In this document: positions 8,567-18,606 of the stretch, one piece after another | Layout: each line of letters begins with the position of its first letter | Position numbering within the stretch: position 1 is the first letter of the stretch | NCBI GenBank assembly: GCA_023954015.1 | Contig: JAMLIS010000009.1 | Location: 62,001-126,000 of the forward strand | DNA from: Burkholderiaceae bacterium | GTDB taxonomy: Bacteria; Pseudomonadota; Gammaproteobacteria; Burkholderiales; Burkholderiaceae_E | Length of the DNA: 64,000 nucleotides | Reading direction: 5' to 3' | Translations under genes and position numbers: made by a program | Notes under the pieces: generated by a model | Databases searched by the model: none | Seen by the model: only the letters and a program-made list of their open reading frames with translations | Told to the model about the DNA's origin: nothing

Positions 8567-9136
8567 TCAGGCGTGACCGGCCGACATCGAAAGGAAGGCA
8601 GGGTCGACGCCGAGCAGTCGGTACGCGGCCGGCAACCGCTCCTCGAGCGGCGTATCGAAGATCAGCTCGCTGTTCGCAGGCACGGTGAGCCACGAGTTGC
8701 GGCCGATCTCCTCCTCGAGCTGCCCCGGTCCCCAGCCGGCGTAGCCGAGCGTGACGATCATGCGCTGCGGACCGGCGCCTTCGGCAACGGCCTCGAGGAC
8801 GTCTTTCGAAGAAGTAAGCCCGAGTCCGTCGCCGACGGTGACCGTGGAGTTCCAGTCGCCGACCGGTTCGTGCAGCACGAAGCCGCGGTCCATCTGCACC
8901 GGGCCGCCGAACAGCACCGGCGAGGACGCGAGCGGGGCGATCTCGAGCTTCAGGTCGATGCGCTCGAACAGCGCGGCAAGGTCGAGCTGCATCGGCCGGT
9001 TGATGACCAGGCCCAGCGCGCCCTTCGGGCTGTGCTCCGCGACGAACACGACGGCGCCGCCGAAGTTCGAGTCGCTCAGGCTCGGCATGGCGATCAGGAA
9101 CTGGTTCGTGAAATCGGGCGCGGTGATGGAGGCCAT
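8567..9136 (-). CDS. yqgE: YqgE/AlgH family protein
   Basis: A 189-residue DUF179 (AlgH/YqgE) protein: N-terminal FTNQFLIAMPSL, the FGGAVVFVAEHSPKGALGLV-type strand and loop, LFGGPV near residue 80, and GYAGWGPGQLEEE. Its biochemical role is unknown; algH was named for an effect on alginate control in Pseudomonas. The ATG at 9136 is chosen because family members begin close to this residue; the frame extends 12 codons further. It lies 69 bp downstream of chpA and 6 bp upstream of ruvX, a gene order kept in many proteobacteria. Confidence 0.93.
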   Translation of the reverse strand: MASITAPDFTNQFLIAMPSLSDSNFGGAVVFVAEHSPKGALGLVINRPMQLDLAALFERIDLKLEIAPLASSPVLFGGPVQMDRGFVLHEPVGDWNSTVTVGDGLGLTSSKDVLEAVAEGAGPQRMIVTLGYAGWGPGQLEEEIGRNSWLTVPANSELIFDTPLEERLPAAYRLLGVDPAFLSMSAGHA

Positions 9137-9205
9137 CGGGACTATTGTAGGGCCGGGGGTTGCCCGCCACAACGGGGGAGTCGCGCGGGGTCTCGGGCGG
9201 CGGGT

Positions 9206-12200
9206 CTATGCCGTCGAGGGCCTGCTTCGACCCGATCGGGTTTGCAGGAAATGCGCCACATGCCCGAGCAATTCGTCGTCCCGGTACGGCTTGCCCAGAT
9301 ACGCGTCCACGCCGAGCGACATCGCGTGGTTGCGGTGCTTGTCGGCCGTGCGCGACGTGATCATGACGATCGGAATGTCGCGTACCCGCTCGTCGGCGCG
9401 CACGTTGCGCGTGAGATCGAATCCGTCCATGCGCGGCATCTCGATGTCGACGAGCATCACGTCGGGCCGCCGGTCCTGCAGCTGGCGCATCGCGTCGACG
9501 CCGTCCTTCGCCAGCATCACGTCGTAGCCCTCGCGCAGGAGCAGTCGCTGGGTGACCTTGCGCACGGTGAGCGAATCGTCGACGACCATCACCGTAGGCG
9601 GTGCCTCCGCCAGGGCTCGGCGACCGACGCCGGCAGGCCGCTCGAGCCACAGGTCCCCGAGCACCTGTTGCGCAAGGCGCGCGGCGTTCAGGATCAGCAC
9701 GATCTCGCCGTCGCCGAGCACCGTCGCGCCGCCGACGCCGGGCACGCGAGCGACCTGCGAACCGACGTTCTTGACGACGACTTCCTGGTTGCGGCTCACG
9801 GCATCGACATGCATCGCCAGGCGAAGCGTTCCGGAGCGAACGACCACCACCGGCGACAGGTGCTGCGCCAGGGGTCTGTACTCGTCCATGCCGACGAGGG
9901 CGCCGAGATAGTGCAGCGGTACCCGCGCCCCCTGCCATTGGATCGAACCGTCGTCGTACGCGCCGGCCAATGCCTGCGGCTTGAGCTGCAGGACCTGCTC
10001 GACGCTCGACGACGGAATCGCGTAGCGCGTCTCGCCGACCGTGACGACGACGACCTGCGCGATCGCCAGCGTGAGCGGCAGATGAACGGTGAAGCGCGTT
10101 CCGTGACCGGCCTGCGAATCGACGTCGATGCGCCCACCCAGGCCCTGGACCTCGGCACGCACGACGTCGGTGCCGACACCGCGGCCGGCCAGTTCGGTAA
10201 GTTCGTTCGCGGTCGAGAATCCCGGTGCGAAGATCATCTCGGCGAGTTCGCGCTCGGCCGGCTGCGCACCGTCCTCGACGAGGCCGATGGCGCGCGCGCG
10301 CGAGAGAATCTTCGCGTAGTCGAGGCCGCGCCCGTCGTCGGAGAAGAGCAGGACGACCTCGTTGCCTTCCTGTCGCACCTCGACGCGGATCTCGCCGGCC
10401 TCCGGCTTGCCCTGCGAGAGCCGCTCGGCGACGGACTCGATGCCGTGCGCGACGGCATTGCGCAGCAGGTGCTCGATCGGCGCCACCATGCGCTCGAGCA
10501 CGCCGCGGTCGATCTCGACCGATGCACCACGCAGGTCCATCGATACGCGTTTTCCGGCATCCTTCGCGGCCTGCCGGACGACACGGTACAGCCGATCGGA
10601 AATCGTGCCGAACTGCACCATGCGCATGCGCATCAGGTTCTGCTGCAGGTCGCGCAGCACCTGCGCGTGGCGCGTCATGTCCTGCGACGCGACGTCGAGG
10701 CTGCGCATCGCGTTGGTCTGCACGGTGGCCACGTCGTTCACCGACTCGGCCAGCATCCGCGTCAACTCCTGGAAACGCGTATAGCGGTCGAATTCGAGCG
10801 GGTCGAAATCGGCCTTCGCCTCCTTCTGGTGCGCGATGCGCGCCTGCACCTGCGATTCGGCCTGGATCTCCACCTCGCGCAGCTGCGCGTGCAGCCGCGC
10901 GACGTTCTCGGTGAGATCCTGCAGCGCCTGGCGCATCGCGCCGAGCTCGTTCTCGATGCGCGCGCGCGCGATCGAGACCTCGCCGGATTCGTTGACGGCG
11001 CGTTCGAGGAGATCGGCGCGCACGCGCACCAGCGACGAGCCGGGCGACGTCGCCGGCAAGCGGGGAGCTGCACGCCGTTCGCCGTCCGGAGAACCCGTCG
11101 GCGGCGGGTGCCGCTGCGCCTGCGTCGCCGGCTCGCGCGCCGCGTCGTGCACATCGGCGGCGCCCGCAGTTTCGATCTTCGCCGCGGGAGCATCGGGCGC
11201 GACGCCGCGCTGCGTCGCCGCTTCGTCGCAAGGGCCGCCGGTCGAAGCCGGCGCCTGCTGCGGCGAGTGCTGCCCGTGGTCGCGAACCGACTCGAAGAGC
11301 GCAACGACCGCATCGTGGTCGGCGACCAGCTCGTCGATCAACGACTGAGGCACGACCGTCAGCACGCTCGCGGCCTCGATTCGGGTTTCCATCTCGTGCA
11401 CGCGCTGCCCGAGCGCCATCGCACCGGCCATGCGTGCGCTGCCTTTCACGGTATGCAGGTCGCGCATCAACTGTTGCGGCAGCGAACGATCGTCGGGCGC
11501 CGCCTGCCAGCCGCGCAGGTTCTCGCCGATGCGCGGCAGCTGGTCGCTCGCTTCCTCGACGAAGATCGGCAGCAGGTCGGCGTCGAGCTCTTCGTGCGCG
11601 GCGCCTGCGCCCAGGGTCGCGTGGGCGTGAGCGTGGGCCGCTCGCGGGTCCCAGCGCGCGGCCAGCGCATGCGCAAGCGCGAAGGCGTCCGGTTCGGGCC
11701 GCGGCTCGTGGCCTGCGGCGAACTGATGAAGCAGCGCGCGCAGCCGCTCGATCACCTGCGTGTAGTCGTCGAGATCCTCGGATCCGATCGGTCGCGCCTG
11801 CGCTCGCTGCCGCAACAGGAAGGTCTCGAGCTGCTCGGCGATCGCATGCACGTCTTCGAGCTGCACGAGCGCAGCGCTGCCCTTGAGCGAATGCATCGCG
11901 CGCTGCGCCGCCTCCGTCGCAGGCCTCTCGGGCTGCCGGAGCCAGTCGGTCGCGTCGGCGCCGAGCACGCCGACGAGATCGTCGGCTTCGCCGAGGAAGA
12001 TCTGGTACAGCGAACGGCTGATCGAACGGTCGCCGATCGAAATCTCGTCGGCAAGCGGCTCGGCGGCTTGCGCATCCTCGACGGCTTGCGCACTCTCGAC
12101 GGCTTGCGCATCCTCGACGGCCTGCGCATCCTCGACGGTTTGCGCATCCGCGGCGGCTTGCGCATCGTCGACGGCTTGCGCATCCGCGGCGGCCTGCACT

Positions 12201-14707
12201 GCTTCGACCGCTTCGACGGAAAGCATCGCCTCGGCCCCCGGGTCGTCGCGCAGTGCCGCAGCGGCCGCGACGATCGGCGTCGGATCGACCGCGGACGCCG
12301 CATCGAGCTGCAGCGCTTCGACCCAGCCCGCGAAACGGGCATGTGAAGCATCGATCAGCGCGAGCAGCGTCTCGCTGGCCGGGCGCTCGTCGGCGAGCCA
12401 GAGATTCAGCACCTGTTCCATCGCCCAGGCGGCCTCGCCGAAGTCGGCAAGCCCGACCATCCGGCTCGACCCCTTCAACGTGTGGAAGCCGCGCCGGATC
12501 GTGGTCAGCAGCGCATTGTCCTGCGGCGCCGTTCGCAGGCCCGTGGACGAATCCGCGATCGCCGCGAGCACCTCTTGCGCCTCGCCCAGGAAGATCCCGA
12601 GCAATTCGCGGTCGACGTCGTCGTCCGATCGCGGCTCCACCGCCTGCGGCGGCACCGGCGTCGGCGTGGTCTCGCCGGCGAGCCTGGCCACCGCGGCCCG
12701 AAGCGCGGCGCCATCGTCGGCCGAGGCATCCAGGCAGGCAATCGCCTCGTTCGCCTGCGCCTTCAGCGCGACGTGGTCGGCGAAATGGGCGTCGTCGCGA
12801 ACCTTCGCCAACGTGCGCCGCAGCGCGTCGCGCAAGGCCGCGTCGGCCGGCCGCTCGCACAGCGAAGCGACGATTTCCTGCGCCTGCCTGGTGTGCTGCG
12901 CCAGCAGCGACTCGGCCGTCGCGTCGAATTCGACGATCGCCGTGCGCGGATCCGCGCGGGCTTCGTCGAGCACCGCATCGAAACGCCCGCTGTCCGCGTC
13001 GAAGGCGAAGCGCGCACCGCTGCGCCTGGCCTGTTGCAGGCCTTCCACGAAGAAGCCGAGCGCGCCGATGCTGTCGGCGACGTTCTGGCAAAGCTCGGCC
13101 GCAGGCACGTCCTGCGCGAGCGCGAACTCGTCGACCCGCGCGGCCGCGGCATTCGACGCGGCTGCCGCATCTTCGTGCCCCAGCAAGCCGAGCGCGCCGG
13201 CGACCTGTCGCAGTCCCTGCGCGGTGGACGCCAGGTCGGCGCGCTGCGTCGCGTCGCGAAAGAACGCGTCGAGCGTCTGCTCGGCCGAGCGCAGGTTGTC
13301 CTGCACCTCGGCAATGAAGCTCGACATCGTGAGCCGCTCCTGCGCGGCCCGACTGATGTCGCCCAGCCACGGCGGCATCTCTTCGACAGGCGGGCGCCCC
13401 GCGCAGCACTGCAGCACGCGCTCGGCCATCTCGGCTGCGCGTGCGTCGTGATCACCGCGGCCCTTGAGCCCGCGTTCGAAGACCTGCTCGGCGAAGAGCA
13501 GTGCCGACGCGACCTCGAGCGCGAGCATCGCGCCAGGCAGCGGATCGCCGAGCGCGAGCACCCGGCTCGCCTCGCCGAACGCGTCGGCAAGCGAATGCAC
13601 GCCGGGAAACGACAGCTTCGCCGTGGCCGAGCGCAACGCGGCGATCGCCTGCGTGAACGATGCGAGTTCCTTTCCGTTTCCCGCTGCGAGCTTCTCCCAG
13701 CCGAGCTTCGCGCGGGCGATCGACTCCTTCGCCTCCCGCAGCGCCTGCGCGTCCACGCGGCCGAAACGGGGCGTCGCGAAATCGGGCGGCACGCTCCCCG
13801 CCAGGCCGAAGGCGCGCCGCACCTCGGCCAGCAACGGCGAACCGGCGCTGCGCGTTTCGTCGGCGCAGGCAAGCGCGAACAGCGTGTCCTTGAGCAGCCG
13901 GTCGGCGACCAGCGCGCCATCGGCGATCGAGCGGCGCAACTGCAGGTTCAGCCGCGCGAGCAGGCGCTTGCCGTAGACGTCGAGCGCGAGCGCACCGTCG
14001 CGAAGCGCCTCGAAATAGGCGAGTGCGACCTGCCAGAAGGTGGGATGCGCCGCACCCACCTGGGAGGCGCCGATCGTCGCCACCGAGGCGTGCAACGCGG
14101 CGAGGCCTTCGCTGTCGAGCGGATCGCGCAGCACCGACAGCAGGCCGCGCTCGAAGCTGACCCGTGCGGCGGTCAACTCGGCCGCGTCACGGGTGCGCGC
14201 GGCGCTGCCGCTGCCGACGAGCTGCGCGCGCACCGGAACGACGAAGAGATCGGCCGGATGGACCCGCTCGGCGCCGCGCAGTTGCAGCAGCGCTGCGTAA
14301 TAGGGGAACAGGTAGAGCGGTTGCTGCGGCTCGCCGAGTGCGAGTTCGTCGAGATACTCGACGATCGCGGCGAAGCTGCGTGCGAGCGCGTCGAGTATCG
14401 CGGAGTCGAGTGCGAGCTGGTCGCGCGATATGCGCTCGAGCAGCGTCTCGGCCTCGCCCGTCACGGTGGTGACGCCGGCGAGGTCGACGACCGACAAGGC
14501 GCCGTGTGCCTGGTGCAGTGCCGAACGCGCCGCCGCCAGGCCGTGCCCGCCGTCGGCTATGTCGTGCGACGCGCCGCGCGCCTGCTGCAGGCCGGCGCGC
14601 AACTCGCGTTCGCAGGCGGCGAGCGATTCGCGGATCTCGCCGATGCACCACGACAGCGCCGCGAGATCGGCGGCTTCCAGGCCTTCGTTGCGTTGTGCGT
14701 CGATCAT
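9206..14707 (-). CDS. chpA: ChpA/PilL-type hybrid chemosensory histidine kinase of the type IV pilus system
   Basis: A 1833-residue CheA-like kinase. After a long N-terminal region of degenerate HPt modules come HPt domains with phosphoacceptor histidines in HTLKGSS (about residue 742), HSLKGSA (about 939) and HTVKGSA (about 1083). Then follow a dimerisation segment, an ATPase domain with the N box HLLRNAVAHGIES (about 1417) and DDGRGLD, a CheW-like receptor-coupling domain (about 1540-1680) and a C-terminal receiver with VVDDS and phospho-Asp near 1754 in LVDIEMPRMDG. This is the ChpA layout that controls pilus extension, twitching and, in Pseudomonas, cAMP. It sits 16 bp after pilJ in the pilGHIJ-chpA block. 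A hexapeptide-repeat linker (about 835-882) joins two HPt parts. Confidence 0.94.
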   Translation of the reverse strand: MIDAQRNEGLEAADLAALSWCIGEIRESLAACERELRAGLQQARGASHDIADGGHGLAAARSALHQAHGALSVVDLAGVTTVTGEAETLLERISRDQLALDSAILDALARSFAAIVEYLDELALGEPQQPLYLFPYYAALLQLRGAERVHPADLFVVPVRAQLVGSGSAARTRDAAELTAARVSFERGLLSVLRDPLDSEGLAALHASVATIGASQVGAAHPTFWQVALAYFEALRDGALALDVYGKRLLARLNLQLRRSIADGALVADRLLKDTLFALACADETRSAGSPLLAEVRRAFGLAGSVPPDFATPRFGRVDAQALREAKESIARAKLGWEKLAAGNGKELASFTQAIAALRSATAKLSFPGVHSLADAFGEASRVLALGDPLPGAMLALEVASALLFAEQVFERGLKGRGDHDARAAEMAERVLQCCAGRPPVEEMPPWLGDISRAAQERLTMSSFIAEVQDNLRSAEQTLDAFFRDATQRADLASTAQGLRQVAGALGLLGHEDAAAASNAAAARVDEFALAQDVPAAELCQNVADSIGALGFFVEGLQQARRSGARFAFDADSGRFDAVLDEARADPRTAIVEFDATAESLLAQHTRQAQEIVASLCERPADAALRDALRRTLAKVRDDAHFADHVALKAQANEAIACLDASADDGAALRAAVARLAGETTPTPVPPQAVEPRSDDDVDRELLGIFLGEAQEVLAAIADSSTGLRTAPQDNALLTTIRRGFHTLKGSSRMVGLADFGEAAWAMEQVLNLWLADERPASETLLALIDASHARFAGWVEALQLDAASAVDPTPIVAAAAALRDDPGAEAMLSVEAVEAVQAAADAQAVDDAQAAADAQTVEDAQAVEDAQAVESAQAVEDAQAAEPLADEISIGDRSISRSLYQIFLGEADDLVGVLGADATDWLRQPERPATEAAQRAMHSLKGSAALVQLEDVHAIAEQLETFLLRQRAQARPIGSEDLDDYTQVIERLRALLHQFAAGHEPRPEPDAFALAHALAARWDPRAAHAHAHATLGAGAAHEELDADLLPIFVEEASDQLPRIGENLRGWQAAPDDRSLPQQLMRDLHTVKGSARMAGAMALGQRVHEMETRIEAASVLTVVPQSLIDELVADHDAVVALFESVRDHGQHSPQQAPASTGGPCDEAATQRGVAPDAPAAKIETAGAADVHDAAREPATQAQRHPPPTGSPDGERRAAPRLPATSPGSSLVRVRADLLERAVNESGEVSIARARIENELGAMRQALQDLTENVARLHAQLREVEIQAESQVQARIAHQKEAKADFDPLEFDRYTRFQELTRMLAESVNDVATVQTNAMRSLDVASQDMTRHAQVLRDLQQNLMRMRMVQFGTISDRLYRVVRQAAKDAGKRVSMDLRGASVEIDRGVLERMVAPIEHLLRNAVAHGIESVAERLSQGKPEAGEIRVEVRQEGNEVVLLFSDDGRGLDYAKILSRARAIGLVEDGAQPAERELAEMIFAPGFSTANELTELAGRGVGTDVVRAEVQGLGGRIDVDSQAGHGTRFTVHLPLTLAIAQVVVVTVGETRYAIPSSSVEQVLQLKPQALAGAYDDGSIQWQGARVPLHYLGALVGMDEYRPLAQHLSPVVVVRSGTLRLAMHVDAVSRNQEVVVKNVGSQVARVPGVGGATVLGDGEIVLILNAARLAQQVLGDLWLERPAGVGRRALAEAPPTVMVVDDSLTVRKVTQRLLLREGYDVMLAKDGVDAMRQLQDRRPDVMLVDIEMPRMDGFDLTRNVRADERVRDIPIVMITSRTADKHRNHAMSLGVDAYLGKPYRDDELLGHVAHFLQTRSGRSRPSTA
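12061..12204. repeat. 18-bp tandem repeat inside chpA
   Basis: Seven full units and a partial one, each a variant of CGACGGCTTGCGCATCCT, run head to tail. In chpA they encode a hexapeptide repeat of the type (E/D)DAQAV rich in Ala, Gln and acidic residues, forming a flexible or coiled linker between HPt domains at about residues 835-882. Units are multiples of three, so copy-number change would lengthen or shorten the linker without a frameshift. Confidence 0.9.
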
Positions 14708-14723
14708 CGGCAGTGCTTCCGTT

Positions 14724-17024
14724 TCACGCGACCTTGAATCGCGACACCGAGCTCTTCAGCTCGAGCGCAAGTTCGGACAGCTGGCGGATCGAGCCCGCCG
14801 TCTGCAGCGTTCCCTCGCTGGTCTGCTCGGTGACGAGCAGGATGCGCTGGATCGACTGCGCGACATTGCCGGCCGACGACGCCTGGCGCGAAGTGCTCGC
14901 CGAGAAGTCCTCGATCAGTTCGGCGAGCAGCGTCGACACGCGGCCGATCTCGCCCAGCGTGCGTCCGGCTTCGTCCGACAGGCGCGCACCCTCGACCACG
15001 CCCTGCGTGCTGCGCTCCATCGCCGCGACGGCATCCTGCGTGTCGGTCTGGATCGTGCGGATCAGCGTCGAGATCTGCCGCGTGGCCTCGGCCGAGCGTT
15101 CGGCCAGGCGCTGCACCTCCTCGGCGACGACGGTGAAGCCGCGCCCGGCTTCACCTGCCGAGGCCGCCTGGATCGCCGCGTTCAGCGCCAGCACGTTCGT
15201 CTGCTCCGTGATGTCCGAGATCAGCTCGACGATCTCGCCGATCTCCTGCGAGGACTCGCCGAGCCGCTTGATCCGCTTGGCCGTGTCCTGGATCTGGTCG
15301 CGGATTCCGTTCATGCCGGCGATCGCATTGTCCACGGCGCGCGATCCCTCTTCGGAAGCGCCCAACGACTGGCGAGCGACCTGCACCGATTCCGCGGCGC
15401 GTGTCGACACCTCGTTGATCTGCCGAGCCATGCGCAGCACCGCCTCGCCGGTATCGCGGATCTCGCGCGACTGCTGCTCGCTGGCCGCCTGCAGGCTCGA
15501 CGCCGTCACCTGTGCGCGGTTCGAAGCGTCGCTCACCTGGTCGGCCGTGCGGTTGATCCGCCCGACGATGCTGCGCAACTCCTCGATCGTGTAGTTCACC
15601 GAGTCGGCGATGGCGCCGGTGATGTCTTCCGACACGGTGGCCTGCACGGTGAGGTCGCCGTCGGCTACCTCCTGCAGTTCGTTCATCAGGCGCAGGATCG
15701 CCGCCTGGTTCTGGTCGTTGGCGGACTTCGCCTGCTGCTCCTGGCGTCGCGCCGCCGCTTCGTGCCGTTCGGCCTCCGCCGCGCGCTGCTCGCTGTCGGA
15801 GAGGAACGCGCGGAACAATCCGTAGAGCGCAAGCAGCGCGATGGCGCCGAACGCGGCTGCCCCCGCGAGGTTCCAGAAGCGCAGCGCCTCGCGCGCCTGC
15901 AGCTTGCCTCGGATGGCTTCGAGCAACGATTGCACGACCTCGCTGTCGCCGAACACGTGACGCTCGGCCTGTCGCGCCTGCTGTACCCGGGGCAGGCTGG
16001 CGAGAATCCCCGAGACCTGCGGCGCCACGGCGGCGATCGCCTGCTTCAGCGCAGCCAGCGTGCGGCGCGCTTCGGGGTCGTTCACTGCGGCGATGCGCGC
16101 ACGGTCGCTGCCGTCGAGCAGCGCGTCGACCTGCTCGCCCAGGTCGATCACCGACTGGCGCAGCCGCATCTCGATCGTCCGGTCGGGCGCTCCGCCGAGA
16201 ATCAGCTCGTTGACGTCCTTGGCGATCGTCTGCGTCAGAGCGACCATTTCGCCCGCCGCCGCAACCTCTCGCGCCGAAGCACCCGCGCGCAGCCGGCTCG
16301 CCAGGACCGCCTGCGCGTCGCGCAGCATCTGCGGCTCCATGCGGGTCACGTCGCGGCGCATGCCGCCGAGCGATTGCAGCAGCAGATCCTGGTTCAGTAT
16401 CACCGTCACCGCGTGATCGGACTTCGACCACACGAGCGAAAGCGTTCGCAGGTCCGCCTGCACCCGCGACGGCACCGGCTGTCCGTCGGCGTCCCCGCGC
16501 GCGAGCGCTTCGAGCGAGCGGTTCATCGCGCTGCGACCGTCGCTCAGCTGCCCGAATGCGATCGGATCGCCGGCGATCGCCTGCGACGCCGCCTTGGCCA
16601 CGCGCTGCGACTGCATCAGCGCATCGCCCAGCTGCCGGAACCAGTGCGAAGCGTCGGTGGCCTGGCGCGCATCGAGTTGCAGCAGGAAGAACGCGGCGAG
16701 CAACGACACCAGCAGCGTCGGCAGCCAGATCTGCATCTGCCGGCGGAAAGGCATCGCGCCGACGAGCGGAATGCGAAAACGCTCGCGCGGAGTCCCTGCG
16801 TCGGCGTCGCCGGCGTCGTCCTGCCCTTCGTCGTGGGCGCGCGCCGGCGGGACGGCCGGGCGCTCGAAGATCTGCGTCACCGGACGCACCGGGCGCGCCG
16901 ACGGAGGCGGCGCCGGCGGCGGCTCGGACAGAAGATCCTCGACGATCGCCGTATCCGGCCCGCCGGCGGCCGAGGCTCGCGATTGCCACTGCAGGAAAGC
17001 CGGGAACTTCGCGGCGATGCTCAT
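14724..17024 (-). CDS. pilJ: PilJ methyl-accepting chemoreceptor of the type IV pilus Chp system
   Basis: A 766-residue transmembrane chemoreceptor. A cytoplasmic Pro-rich N-terminus is followed by a first membrane helix ([19 protein letters not shown], about residue 100), a periplasmic PilJ-type helical sensor region, a second helix ([18 protein letters not shown]), a HAMP-like segment and a long methyl-accepting signalling domain with the conserved hairpin tip around [21 protein letters not shown]. In Pseudomonas PilJ senses retracted pilin or surface contact and drives ChpA. ATG 17024 follows GGAGAAAG; an in-frame start 7 codons upstream is less likely. The gene lies between pilI (22 bp) and chpA (16 bp). 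Confidence 0.94.
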   Translation of the reverse strand: MSIAAKFPAFLQWQSRASAAGGPDTAIVEDLLSEPPPAPPPSARPVRPVTQIFERPAVPPARAHDEGQDDAGDADAGTPRERFRIPLVGAMPFRRQMQIWLPTLLVSLLAAFFLLQLDARQATDASHWFRQLGDALMQSQRVAKAASQAIAGDPIAFGQLSDGRSAMNRSLEALARGDADGQPVPSRVQADLRTLSLVWSKSDHAVTVILNQDLLLQSLGGMRRDVTRMEPQMLRDAQAVLASRLRAGASAREVAAAGEMVALTQTIAKDVNELILGGAPDRTIEMRLRQSVIDLGEQVDALLDGSDRARIAAVNDPEARRTLAALKQAIAAVAPQVSGILASLPRVQQARQAERHVFGDSEVVQSLLEAIRGKLQAREALRFWNLAGAAAFGAIALLALYGLFRAFLSDSEQRAAEAERHEAAARRQEQQAKSANDQNQAAILRLMNELQEVADGDLTVQATVSEDITGAIADSVNYTIEELRSIVGRINRTADQVSDASNRAQVTASSLQAASEQQSREIRDTGEAVLRMARQINEVSTRAAESVQVARQSLGASEEGSRAVDNAIAGMNGIRDQIQDTAKRIKRLGESSQEIGEIVELISDITEQTNVLALNAAIQAASAGEAGRGFTVVAEEVQRLAERSAEATRQISTLIRTIQTDTQDAVAAMERSTQGVVEGARLSDEAGRTLGEIGRVSTLLAELIEDFSASTSRQASSAGNVAQSIQRILLVTEQTSEGTLQTAGSIRQLSELALELKSSVSRFKVA

Positions 17025-17046
17025 CGTTCTTTCTCCACGGGGCACT

Positions 17047-17568
17047 TCAGCGATTCACGCAGAGGAATCGCTCGTCGACCGCAAGTTCGCCGAGCTTCAA
17101 CTCGGTCCATCGGCGGCCTTCGGAATCGACCCAGTCGGGTCCCAGCCAGGTTTGCCCGGGCACCTGCTCCCGCGGCTGCCGTGCGGTCAACGCGGCGTCG
17201 TTCTGCAAGCCGAGCATGCGATCGACCACGATCGCGCCGTTCAGGTTCAGGCGAGGCGCGAAGGCGAGCAATCGCGTCGACTTCGTCATCGGCGCCGGAT
17301 CGCGCCCTTCGAAGCGGGCCAGGTCGGAGACGCCGTACAGCGAACCGCGCAGGTTCACCAGGCCGCGAAACCATTCGTGCGTGAGCGGCACCGGCGTGAT
17401 CTCGCCGGGAAGCGCGACGATCTCGCCGACTTCCGACAGCGCAACGAGCAGGTTGCGCTCGCCGATCTGCACACCGAGGCGCGCCGCCTTCGGCGGCTCG
17501 GACGCAGCCTGCCGCAGCCGCTCCGACAGGCGCAGCTGGAACTCGCGCAGGTTCTTGCCGCTGGCCAT
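17047..17568 (-). CDS. pilI: PilI CheW-like coupling protein
   Basis: A 173-residue CheW-domain protein that links the PilJ receptor to the ChpA kinase. The CheW fold is visible from [20 protein letters not shown] through [20 protein letters not shown], with the LRG turn typical of receptor-binding CheW surfaces. ATG 17568 is taken as the start; the open frame runs 162 codons further upstream through pilH in another frame, which is an artefact of GC-rich sequence. It is separated from pilH by 2 bp and from pilJ by 22 bp, so the four genes are surely co-transcribed. Confidence 0.93.
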   Translation of the reverse strand: MASGKNLREFQLRLSERLRQAASEPPKAARLGVQIGERNLLVALSEVGEIVALPGEITPVPLTHEWFRGLVNLRGSLYGVSDLARFEGRDPAPMTKSTRLLAFAPRLNLNGAIVVDRMLGLQNDAALTARQPREQVPGQTWLGPDWVDSEGRRWTELKLGELAVDERFLCVNR

Positions 17569-17570
17569 CG

Positions 17571-17939
17571 TCAGTGCGCCAGATCGGCGACCCGCGCGAG
17601 CAACTCGTCGGGCTTCACCGGTTTCACCAGGTACTCGCGCGCGCCCTGGCGCAGCCCCCAGATCCGATCGGTCTCGTTGCCCTTGCTCGTGCAGAGAATC
17701 ACGGGAATCGACTGCGTCTCGGGATCGCGCGACAGCGCGCGCGTCACCTGGAAGCCGTTCTGGCCCGGCATCACGACATCGAGCACGACGAGCGACGGAC
17801 GCTCGATCTTCACCTTCGCCATCGCTTCCTGGCCGTTCTCGGCGGTGATCACGCGATAGCCCTTCTTCGCGAGCAGGTCGGCGATGAAATGGCGTTCGGT
17901 GGGCGAATCGTCGACGACGAGGATCTTGTGTGCGGGCAT
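17571..17939 (-). CDS. pilH: PilH CheY-like response regulator
   Basis: A 122-residue stand-alone receiver domain. It has the acidic pair in ILVVDDSPTE (Asp10-Asp11), the phospho-acceptor Asp54 in VVLDVVMPG, a Thr in LCTSKG and the conserved Lys in LVKPVK near residue 104. In the Pseudomonas Chp pathway PilH acts mainly in retraction or as a phosphate sink, alongside PilG. The ATG at 17939 gives the expected length. It lies 44 bp after pilG and 2 bp before pilI. PilG and PilH are told apart by gene order and by the shorter N-terminus here. Confidence 0.93.
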   Translation of the reverse strand: MPAHKILVVDDSPTERHFIADLLAKKGYRVITAENGQEAMAKVKIERPSLVVLDVVMPGQNGFQVTRALSRDPETQSIPVILCTSKGNETDRIWGLRQGAREYLVKPVKPDELLARVADLAH

Positions 17940-17983
17940 TGCGGGCCTTTGCGTTTGGCTCGGAGGATTCCGGAACGGGAGAT

Positions 17984-18415
17984 TCAGGACGCGGCTTCGC
18001 CGGCGTCGGCGAACGCGGCCGTGCCCGCGCTGCGCGCGTGCTCGCCGGCCGCACGCAACAGCGCGTCCTTCGTGAACGGCTTGGTGAGGTAGTGATCCGA
18101 GCCGACCATCCGGCCGCGCGCGCGATCGAACAGGCCGTCCTTGCTCGACAGCATCACCACCGGAATCGTGCGAAAGCGCGGGCTCTTCTTGATCAACGCG
18201 CAGGTCTGGTAGCCGTCGAGGCGCGGCATCAGGATGTCGCAGAAGACCAGATCGGGGTCGTTGTCGGCGATCTTCGCCAGCGCATCGAAGCCGTCCTCGG
18301 CGAGGATCACCTGGGCGCCCGCCTGCTTCAGGAAGATCTCGGCGCTGCGGCGAATCGTGTTGCTGTCGTCGATCACCATGACCTTCAGGCCGCCCAACGA
18401 CGCCGCACCGCTCAT
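17984..18415 (-). CDS. pilG: PilG CheY-like response regulator
   Basis: A 143-residue receiver protein with MVIDDSNTIRR at residues 13-23, phospho-acceptor Asp60 in FCDILMPRLDG, and Lys112 in YLTKPF. The short N-terminal addition and C-terminal Ala-rich tail fit PilG, the output regulator that promotes pilus extension in the ChpA pathway. ATG 18415 is preferred because it gives the receiver start at the usual place; it lies 2 bp after the rubredoxin stop, so both genes probably share a message. It heads the chemosensory set pilG-pilH-pilI-pilJ-chpA. Confidence 0.94.
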   Translation of the reverse strand: MSGAASLGGLKVMVIDDSNTIRRSAEIFLKQAGAQVILAEDGFDALAKIADNDPDLVFCDILMPRLDGYQTCALIKKSPRFRTIPVVMLSSKDGLFDRARGRMVGSDHYLTKPFTKDALLRAAGEHARSAGTAAFADAGEAAS

Positions 18416-18417
18416 CT

Positions 18418-18606
18418 TCAGATCTCCACCATCTCGAAGTCGTCCTTGCGCGCACCGCACTCGGGACAGGTCCAGTTCGCCGGGATGTCCTCCCAGCGCG
18501 TGCCCGGTGGAATGCCTTCTTCGGGAACGCCCTTCTCTTCCTCGTACAGGAACCCGCAGATCAGGCACATCCACGTCCGAAACGGGCCGCCCGTCGCGTC
18601 GCTCAT
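18418..18606 (-). CDS. rubA: Rubredoxin
   Basis: A 62-residue iron protein with two CxxC knuckles, Cys14/Cys17 (CLIC) and Cys47/Cys50 (CPEC), that hold one Fe in a tetrahedral site. The spacing and the aromatic core (Trp, Tyr, Phe) match classical rubredoxins, small cytosolic electron carriers. The N-terminus has about nine residues more than minimal rubredoxins. ATG 18606 is the only sensible start. It is the first gene of the leftward pil-pyr block and is divergent from thiE; in many betaproteobacteria a rubredoxin gene stands beside pilG. Confidence 0.95.
   Translation of the reverse strand: MSDATGGPFRTWMCLICGFLYEEEKGVPEEGIPPGTRWEDIPANWTCPECGARKDDFEMVEI

Noticed and set aside
12061..12204. 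Possible CRISPR array
   Set aside because: Contiguous 18-bp repeats with no unique spacers, in frame within chpA.
7994..12346. 1450-codon plus-strand open frame opposite ruvX, yqgE and chpA
   Set aside because: It is antisense to well-supported genes, has no domain signature and is rich in Arg/His/Asp as expected from the complement of GC-rich codons.
8148..13409. 1753-codon minus-strand frame overlapping chpA in another phase
   Set aside because: Arg/Ala/Gly-rich shadow of chpA; chpA itself shows complete kinase and receiver motifs in its own frame.
14430..17384. 984-codon plus-strand frame opposite pilJ
   Set aside because: Shadow ORF; pilJ on the other strand has full chemoreceptor motifs.
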